From Kitagawia praeruptora (Eukaryota; Streptophyta; Magnoliopsida; Apiales; Apiaceae), in NCBI GenBank assembly GCA_037693485.1, contig CM075346.1, positions 121,880,001 to 121,944,000 of the forward strand: a stretch of 64,000 bases of DNA, written 5' to 3'. Within the stretch, counting starts at the first letter, position 1. Each line of letters starts with the position of its first letter. A program made the position numbers and the translations under genes. Shown here in pieces: positions 57,101 to 64,000 of the stretch. The notes beneath the pieces were generated by a model. That model was not told where the DNA came from. It ran no database searches and was given only the letters and a program-made list of their open reading frames with translations.

Positions 57101-57493
57101 AATTGTGGTTCGTTACGAATGTACCTCATTATCTCAGTGGTTTTGAGATCGTTTAACAATCCAAATTCCATTGGTATTCTCTTAACTTAAAAATCCCCTG
57201 GCTCAATTCTAAATTCACTAATCCCTCAATATATAATTCTTATAATGTTTCCATGCTCCTTAGTGTCCAATAGAAACTTATTCGAAATCAAAATCCTCAA
57301 AATTTCATGCTTCAGGAATTTCTGAAATCTAACGTCATTTCGAGTCACTTATTTTCAATGTACACTACTAATATGATTTCTGTTTATTCACTTTCCATTT
57401 CCATTATAGAGTACCTATATACCATTTCTCTAAATCCTCAAAATTTACTATTCATTTGACCACTGTAGCATTACTGAAGTTAGGGTTATTACA
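54150..57493 (-). repeat. Gypsy element 3' LTR
   Basis: Plus-strand ends TGTGACAG and TTATTACA (minus: TGTAATAA..CTGTCACA). Contains a short tandem (AAGGCCACCTGCATAACATC twice near 55114-55170) and a 17-base poly-T. Small frames within it are repeated identically in the other LTR and look non-coding. Confidence 0.93.
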
Positions 57494-58054
57494 TCCTTCC
57501 CCCCTTAAAAGGATTCCGTCCCGGAATCACGTCAAAATGTCCATAGATACCTTTTCATTTACACCTTATAACTTCTATATCACTTTCTCCATCCTCTTTC
57601 CTTCATAATATCCCTATCTTGTTCGCGCAGAATTTCTCCAACATAAACTTGCTTGTCCTTCATCAACATTCCTCTTTTAATTATGGGTACCGGCCACCAC
57701 ATTGGCCTCTCCTGACTGGTAGTGTATCTCACTTATGGTTTATCCCTATTTTGATCTCTATCATGACATAAAATATACACACTTCGATCTTATTATATCT
57801 CGTCTCTGTAAAATCTTCCAGAAATCCGACTGGAATAGAATTCCTTGAAACAATTGTAAGAAAATACTTCCTATAATATATATTTCCTGTTCGTGTATAA
57901 ACAAGCCTGTGGTTTACCCCCAAAATACTATTATTCTCCTTTTCATAGAATTTTTAACCCCTAACAGATACTGATTTTCCTTATCTAGATTATCAACCTA
58001 CCTATACCATTCATTGACCACATTGATTCCTAACCAAACGTTTACACTAAAAAT
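57494..58054. other. Internal 3' region of the gypsy element, where pol is missing
   Basis: About 560 bases between the end of gag and the 3' LTR, with no pol motif. The AT-rich sequence shows no domain. In autonomous relatives several kilobases of pol begin here. Confidence 0.75.
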
Positions 58055-59338
58055 TTAAATACTAGAAAAATGTTCACCTGCATCTGTATCCGGCTTTCTC
58101 AATGCCTCTCCTAAAGTCATATTGTACACCCTGGCAGTAGGTTTATTTGAAGCAGTCACACTCTGTTCTGGCACGGATGATCCCCCGGAACGACAGTCTC
58201 TAGCAATGTGTCCTAGTTTCCCACACTGGTAACACTTGATGTCCCTCTTAGGATTGGTATTAGCCGCTGGGCACTGATTAAAATAGTGTCCTTTTTGTCC
58301 ACAGTTAAAGCAGTTTATTTCTAACACTCTACACACTCCTGAATGCTTCTTGCCACACGTGTTACAGTCTGGAAGTGGTGTTCGAGATTGACTAGATTGA
58401 AAAGTTCCCGTGGATCTACCACCCTGATTCACAGTCTCACTGGTAGTCTTATTATTCCCTGACTTTCCTCCAAACTGGGGTTTTTGTCCTTTACCAAATT
58501 TGTTAAAATAGCTCCCCTCACTTGAACCTCCCTTCTGACCTTCAAATTTTCTTTTCTTATTCTCTCGTCCTATTTGAGTCTGTTCACTCTCAGCTTCGAT
58601 AATGGATGCCTTATGAACTACCGCAGCATACTCGGTCAACTCAAATGGTGCCACTCTAGTACGTAGCCATGGTTTCAATCCTTGTTGGAACCTTTTTGCT
58701 CGTTGCTCTTCAGTACGCACGAATTCTGGAACAAACCTAGACAGTTCTGTAAACTTAGTTTCATACTCTGCCACTGATAGGTTTTCCTGCTTTAGCTCCA
58801 AAAATTTTATTTCCATCTGGTTCTCCAAGTACCTAGGGGAATATTTGTCTAGAAACACCCTAGTGAAACGCTCCCAAGTTATCACTCCCGCTCCCTCAAG
58901 ATTCTTTTTAGCTTCCCACCAGAAATTCGCCTCTCCCTTTAGGAGATAGGCTGCAAAAACTGTCTTCTGATCTTCCTCTACCCTCAGTATTTCAAAAGCC
59001 TTCTCCATCTCTTTCAGCCATGCCCTGGCTGCTACTGGGTTAGTGGTCCCCTCAAATTCTGGGGGTTTTAGTGACTTAAAAGCACGAAAAGAGTTAGCTG
59101 CCTGGTTGGGAAGAACAGGTGGCTGTGGCTGATTCTGTGGATTAGCTAAATTCTGCCTCATTAGTTCCATAAATTGGTTAAAAAGGTTACCACCCTGACT
59201 TCCCTGTTGGCCAGTTGATTCCTCTTCTTCTTCCTCATGGTCTTGTTCATTATGAGCGTTTTCATCCTGCCTATTCTGACTTGCTTCCTCTCTATCATTT
59301 TCCCTTGCATTCATTCTATTATTACGCTTAGGCGGCAT
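58055..59338 (-). CDS. Gypsy gag polyprotein (capsid-nucleocapsid)
   Basis: 427 residues from the ATG at 59338 (MPPKRNN); an upstream in-frame Met at 59389 lacks conservation support. An acidic and Gln-rich N-terminus is followed by a Retrotrans_gag domain (about 95-250: PEFEGTTNPVAARAWLKEME, ANFWWEAKKN, LELKQENLSVAEYETKF). Three C-terminal knuckles: an irregular one (CNTCGKKHSGVC, 325-336) and two of CX2CX4HX4C (343-356 and 369-382). It ends a few residues after ARVYNMTLGEAL, near the point where chromovirus-type relatives pass into protease. The frame is intact, so a gag protein could be made. Confidence 0.92.
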   Translation of the reverse strand: MPPKRNNRMNARENDREEASQNRQDENAHNEQDHEEEEEESTGQQGSQGGNLFNQFMELMRQNLANPQNQPQPPVLPNQAANSFRAFKSLKPPEFEGTTNPVAARAWLKEMEKAFEILRVEEDQKTVFAAYLLKGEANFWWEAKKNLEGAGVITWERFTRVFLDKYSPRYLENQMEIKFLELKQENLSVAEYETKFTELSRFVPEFVRTEEQRAKRFQQGLKPWLRTRVAPFELTEYAAVVHKASIIEAESEQTQIGRENKKRKFEGQKGGSSEGSYFNKFGKGQKPQFGGKSGNNKTTSETVNQGGRSTGTFQSSQSRTPLPDCNTCGKKHSGVCRVLEINCFNCGQKGHYFNQCPAANTNPKRDIKCYQCGKLGHIARDCRSGGSSVPEQSVTASNKPTARVYNMTLGEALRKPDTDAGEHFSSI

Positions 59339-59868
59339 GATTCTGTATATAATAATATTCTTCATTAACCACCCAAATTTAGGGTACAATATACATCATT
59401 TCCATATATGCACAACTATATCATTAGTTAATCTTATTTATGCATCCCAGTATTTTAAATTCACACAAGTAATATTTAATCATAATACAACTTTGACAAA
59501 TAAGCTTAGTACCTTTAGTACAATAACCTTTTCATTTAAGTCAATCACCTCATGTATACCAATATTTCTGAATCTCAACATTTAATATCAAAATACAATA
59601 AAATTAGGCAAAGTACATAAACTTCATTAATTTACATAAATATTTTACAACTTGGGTACAACATCTTTTACTACTAATATCATACATCATAAAGTACAAG
59701 GTTCGAAACCCCAAAAGCATAACTGTACATACTAACTCGCTATAACAAAAGCACTACTAGCTGTCCTCTAATCAGACTGGGATTAAGACAGTAAACAACT
59801 AACCTAATCCCCAAAATGACATCCACAAGATGACTAGTCTGATTAGTATCCGAAACTACTACTCCTAA

Positions 59869-60816
59869 TCATGGTAACGACGCCCTGATAACGTCCCTGA
59901 TCTGCGCTACCATAGTGGTGACTGTATCAACTATATGAGCCCTCCATACTGGATCCCCTCTGTCTCCCAACATCGTCCTAATGTCACCGAGTGCCCGTAG
60001 CTCGATACTGACTATGCTCAAATTCAACCCATCTGGTATCACACCTCCTCCTCCTCTCGCCCTGTCTAACCTCTGTATAAGCGTATCTATAGTCCGACGG
60101 GACTCATCCAGCTGTCCCTGAAGGGCAAAGTACTCTGACAAGAAAATAGCTGGCAACTGGCCAGCTGGAAACATAGGTGCCTCCTGAGGTGGCATAGCAT
60201 CTGGGGGAGGTACATCTACAAGTGGGGGTGCATCCACTGGTGGAGGTGGTGGTGGTGCAAATGGTGGGGATGGAGGAACTGGCTCTGTGTCCGCATCCTC
60301 GGAAGGATCATCCTCCAACTCATCCTCTGACATGATAAAGTGTCCCGGTGGAGTGAACTGCTCAGCTGGATCCTCAAAAGGGTCGGGACTAGGTAAAGGA
60401 GATGGAACTGGGACAGGTGGGACAGGAGTAGGAGTCACGTGAATGTCCCTCCACTCAATCGGCTCCTCAGGTATAACAGATAACCTAGGCCTCTTACGTA
60501 AAGGCATCTCCTCCTCAGGAATATCCGTCCGCACTCGGGAAGGACCGGCCCCATCAGGTCCTACATATGGTCTACCAGAATATGGCACTATGGCCACAGC
60601 ATCCCTCTGCCTGCGCTCCTCAGCCTCCTCCCTCAGTCTCTGCTCATATCTCTCTCTAGCACTCGCCCGTCGTCTCTCCCTGAGGTCATCAATAGCATAC
60701 TCTGGAACCTCTACACCTACCAGCAACAAATCTCTAATCTCCTGCTCAGGTAGTCCTAGCCACTGGGGGTCTCGGCTCGGCTCACCCATCTCACGAACAT
60801 GACTGGGCTCTCCCAT
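59869..60816 (-). CDS. Extra ORF upstream of gag, proline-rich, unknown function
   Basis: 315 codons, intact. The first third is charged and probably helical (DDLRERRRASARERYEQRLR, with EEAEERR following). The middle is proline- and acid-rich (PTPVPPVPVPSPLPSP; PPFAPPPPPPVDAPP). The C-terminal part (LSEYFALQGQLDESRRTIDT and onward) is predicted helical, possibly a coiled coil. No retroviral domain is seen. It lies between the primer site and gag, about 480 bases from gag. Extra upstream ORFs are known from Ogre-like gypsy elements, but I see no similarity to them. GC-richer than its surroundings. Its preservation in a non-autonomous element hints at a role in cis or as a structural partner. 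Confidence 0.75.
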   Translation of the reverse strand: MGEPSHVREMGEPSRDPQWLGLPEQEIRDLLLVGVEVPEYAIDDLRERRRASARERYEQRLREEAEERRQRDAVAIVPYSGRPYVGPDGAGPSRVRTDIPEEEMPLRKRPRLSVIPEEPIEWRDIHVTPTPVPPVPVPSPLPSPDPFEDPAEQFTPPGHFIMSEDELEDDPSEDADTEPVPPSPPFAPPPPPPVDAPPLVDVPPPDAMPPQEAPMFPAGQLPAIFLSEYFALQGQLDESRRTIDTLIQRLDRARGGGGVIPDGLNLSIVSIELRALGDIRTMLGDRGDPVWRAHIVDTVTTMVAQIRDVIRASLP

Positions 60817-60997
60817 CTCCTCTCCCTATAAGGTAAACATAAACTATATTAGTAATAATTTATAAAATTATAATCAATGCTTAAAAATAAAACTACCTGC
60901 GATATACCACCCTTGAACTTGATGGAAGTTCAAAATTTAATATTATAAATGATACAATATTATTATCACTCTTGTTCCTGAGCATTATGACTCTTAG

Positions 60998-61010
60998 CTC
61001 TGATACCAAC
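60998..61010 (-). promoter_or_regulatory. Gypsy element primer-binding site
   Basis: The minus strand reads TTGGTATCAGAGC, complementary to initiator methionine tRNA, immediately after the 5' LTR end (..CTGTCACA). Confidence 0.9.
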
Positions 61011-64000
61011 TGTGACAGCCCCAAATCCGGGGTCATGAATTTTGGGCCATCATGAACCAACTTCCATTCAAATTCAATATCTCTTGGGTTTTTTTTTTTT
61101 TTTTTAAATACTTATACAATTGACCCCACAGTAATATACACACACACACCAGTCATATGCTCAGAGAACAACATTCACCATAATAAGAGTTTAGAATTTA
61201 ACAAGTTATTACAACCCAGAATCATACTTCAGTACATTGTTGAGTGATGCTTCTACAAGAAGCATTTCAACAACCAAATTTATTACAATCTTTCAAACTT
61301 ACACACTTAATATACATAAAACTACTAAACCCCTTGCGCTGGTCGTCTACCTCGGGGACTGATGCTAACGAACTCTCAGTAGGTCGCCTTTCCCTTACCC
61401 TCTTGCGGGGCGTTCTGCGTAGTATTGGCATACCTAGCTGTATATAGATAAGTAGCAAGAGTGAGCTATAATAGCTCAGCAAGATAATATTGAAAATTAG
61501 TATTTAAAATGTAACCAAGTATACATGTATATACATATGTAAGCAGTAACCAATTTATAAACTTTAAGGAAGAATAAAACTCTTATTTAATAATACATCA
61601 TCCACTTACTATTATAAGAAAGAATTCTAAGATAATACAGTATCAGTTTCTCTTCTTAAACAATGTAATAATCAATATACCCTTTCAGTGTAATATTTCA
61701 AATAATATAAATAATTAAATAAATCTCTCACTATCATCTTCTCATTTCCTTTCTATACAGTAATTTTATAAATTAATATAAAATCAGTTTCTCTTCATCT
61801 ATATTAATAATTTCATCGTCTCATATCACTTTTCTGTTTTCAGTTATAGAAATCTGAAAACCATTTTTTTCATTTCTTTCTTTCAAGTTTTGGGGATATA
61901 TACTGGCGCCAGATACGTAGGACGATGATCAGTCGCCTGACCGTATCCGCTCTCTGTTTACTACTAGTAGAAGGAATGAAGGCCACCTGCATAACATCAT
62001 CCCTGGAGGAAGGCCACCTGCATAACATCCTCCCTTGGCATCTTCGTGCCGAATCATGAATACTAGACTATGTCGCACACAGCCCTGACATAGCCTCTTA
62101 TGCAATTTTGTTGCTAATCCCCCTTGTTATAAGATCATTATTCAATTTATCAACACCATTTCACATTTCCATATGTCATTCACTTATCTCATTTCCATTC
62201 TCGCACATTACTTCTATAAAATATATGTATATAACATACACTAAAAGAATGTTTATAATATAGCATTATAAATCATATAACCCTAGATAACAACTGATAC
62301 CATTCTCTTTCATATCTCCTTTACCCTAGAGCATATTCGCTCCATTCATAATCATCTCTGTATTCATATTTCAGAAAACATATTCATCTCTCTTTAACTT
62401 CCCATAATCAAGAAAATATATTCCTTGCAATATAGCAACAAAAGCATCACATATACATAAATATATTCCATGATATCATTATTATTCCGAAGATAAATAA
62501 TTTTTAAAGTAGGGATAGAAGGATCTTGCCTCGATTTCTGTATCCTGACAGTGGGGCTGGTTCCTCCTCCGGAATTACTATAAACACAAAAGGTCCATCA
62601 TTAGCATACTACATCTCTTACTCACCATCCTCTTGTATAACAAAACCCTTTACACTTCAACATACGTTTAATGTGTTATTATTATCCCAAAGGTTCAAGA
62701 ACTTAACCATTTATAAGCTCAATCGAAGTTTCAGGGGTTTTTACCATTTCCCCTAACAACCACACTCGACTGTAAAATTTCTTATAAATTTTAGAATTCG
62801 AATTTTAATGCAAGGTCAACTGGTATTAGTTCTTTGACCACACTACTACCATCTCCCAAAATTTCGTGACTTTTAAACATGTTAAAGTATGGTAACTATG
62901 ACCTCAAATTTGGTACAATTACGATTTCTCGACTTTCGAACGTCTTTCACTAAAACTGACTTTTCTCCTAAACCGTACGTCAGATTTTAACGCACCTTAT
63001 ATCAAAACGATCTATGAACTAGGCTCTATCATTTCATGGTCACTAAGTGTGCTAGACAGTAAGGTACCGTACTGCATTGGTGTCCAAAAACAGGGCAGTT
63101 TGTAGTTCTAACGAAAATCGGACATTATAACTGCTGTAATTTCATACTTTCCAAAATTTCACCACTCCAAAACCATCATCAAACACCATAATCAAACCCC
63201 ACACCATGTGGACTACATTCCAGCCATGGTTCCAAGTTCACAACACAAATTTCATATCAAATCCAACCATTCATAACACATATTCATCATAAACTTAACA
63301 TTAACAACACTTAACTACTAATCACTTCATTATCTACTATAAATACAAAAGGGTAAGGGTTATTATACCTCCTTGAAGCTTGAAGAACACTTAATGATCC
63401 TTAATATTCCTTGTACACACCTTAAACAACCTTGATTTAACTTGGATTAACTAAAGGAGTCATAAAAACAAAGGTTAGAACTTGAAAACTACTATTCACT
63501 ACTATTCATCTTGCACTTGAAGGATTTTATTACCTTGGCAAATGATGTTAGATGGCTATGAAACTTGGTGGATATCTCTTTCTAGTCTCCAAGAACCTCC
63601 ATGATTTTTCCTTGGATTTGATCTTGATGCTAACTAGGGTTTTGATTTTTATTTTCCTTCTTTTTTTCTATGTTTGCCGAATGGATAATATGAATGGGGG
63701 AGAGGATATTTTGTGTTTATTTCCTTGATCTCATCTTACTTACTACTAATCTAGATTGTGTTGGAAGCTTGGTAGATTTTTCCAAGGTTAAAAGACTAAT
63801 TTACCCTCAAAAATGGTGTTAGTGGAGTGTGACATCATCTTGATGACCTAATAATCCCATTTTGATTTCTAAGTATAATGTTAATGATCTTGGTAAGTAA
63901 AAATGTGGTATGTATCCTTGTTATGTTAATACTCTTGGTTGCTTGGTTTCCATATTCGTCTAATTGTGGTTCGTTACGAATGTACCTCATTATCTCAGTG
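61011..64000 (-). repeat. Gypsy element 5' LTR, first 2990 bases in window
   Basis: Same sequence as 54150-57139 at a constant offset. The remaining 354 bases, with the LTR terminus and the target duplication, fall outside the window. Confidence 0.95.

Larger units (their letters stand above)
54150..64000 (-). mobile_element. Gag-only Ty3/gypsy element (TR-GAG type), 5' LTR truncated by window
   Basis: Long LTRs at 54150-57493 (3344 bp) and from 61011 to beyond 64000. It reads on the minus strand. The primer site TTGGTATCAGAGC lies directly inside the right LTR (60998-61010), and a purine tract (complement of TCCTTCCCCCCTT, 57494-57506) sits next to the left LTR. The interior (about 3.5 kb) encodes an extra proline-rich ORF and gag but no protease, RT, RNase H or integrase. 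That matches TR-GAG elements, mobilised in trans by an autonomous relative. The LTRs align from 54150 to 57139 with a constant offset of 6861 and no difference that I noticed. The left 5 bp flank is TTCAA; its partner is outside the window. Confidence 0.9.

Noticed and set aside
60443..60802. 119-codon plus-strand frame opposite the proline-rich ORF
   Set aside because: Antisense shadow produced by the GC-rich codon bias of the minus-strand ORF.

Overview
This is nuclear DNA from a flowering plant, most likely a eudicot: intron-containing genes with GT..AG junctions, a FYVE-SYLF protein and an RBR ubiquitin ligase of plant type, copia and gypsy retrotransposons primed by initiator-Met tRNA, and Stowaway, Tourist, Emigrant and Helitron elements in strongly AT-rich DNA. 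The species cannot be read from the sequence. Only two host genes look intact: a CFS1-like FYVE-SYLF endosome/autophagy gene (14819-18205, plus strand, four coding exons) and an RBR-type RING E3 ligase (43915-45356, plus strand, two exons). A third host gene, minus strand at about 1.6-7.5 kb, appears broken by a copia insertion in its first coding exon.

Layout. 0-7.5 kb: a polyadenylated retroposon (781-1606) and a 4.9 kb copia element (2562-7454) on the minus strand, around remnants of the broken host gene. 7.5-13.3 kb: a hairpin MITE (8055-8601), a TIR element (about 8690-9640), two facing Helitron 3' ends (10893 and 11069), diverged tandem repeats and a foldback MITE (12888-13262). 13.6-18.9 kb: the CFS1-like gene. 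18.9-28.2 kb: a three-layer nest, a foldback element holding a retroposon that holds a 7.5 kb copia element (20622-28085). 28.2-35.2 kb: two Emigrant-like MITEs, a Mutator-type MITE, two Tourist-like MITEs (one nested in a hAT-like MITE), a TRIM and a 2.8 kb non-coding retroposon. 35.7-42.6 kb: a 6.8 kb Pack-MULE-like element carrying fragments of a receptor-like protein, probably MED33, histone H4, probably ALY/THO4, a papain-type protease and an ERD6-like sugar transporter. 42.9-46.7 kb: the RBR gene with TE-derived upstream DNA, then a Stowaway MITE. 46.8-54.1 kb: degenerate repeats, an LTR/PBS scar, a full-length Helitron (49281-52513) filled with a satellite-like array, a long Emigrant-like element and a second Helitron fragment. 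54.15-64 kb: a very young gag-only gypsy element (TR-GAG type) with 3.3 kb LTRs and an extra proline-rich ORF; its 5' LTR runs off the window.

The two intact genes do not form a pathway together. The rest is a record of nested insertion. The most notable items are the multi-gene capture element, the gag-only element whose LTRs showed no difference on reading, and a GC-rich palindrome (consensus GGCCCCGCNAGGGGC) that recurs in at least five otherwise different repeat types in this AT-rich DNA. All alignments were made by eye; no database search was possible.
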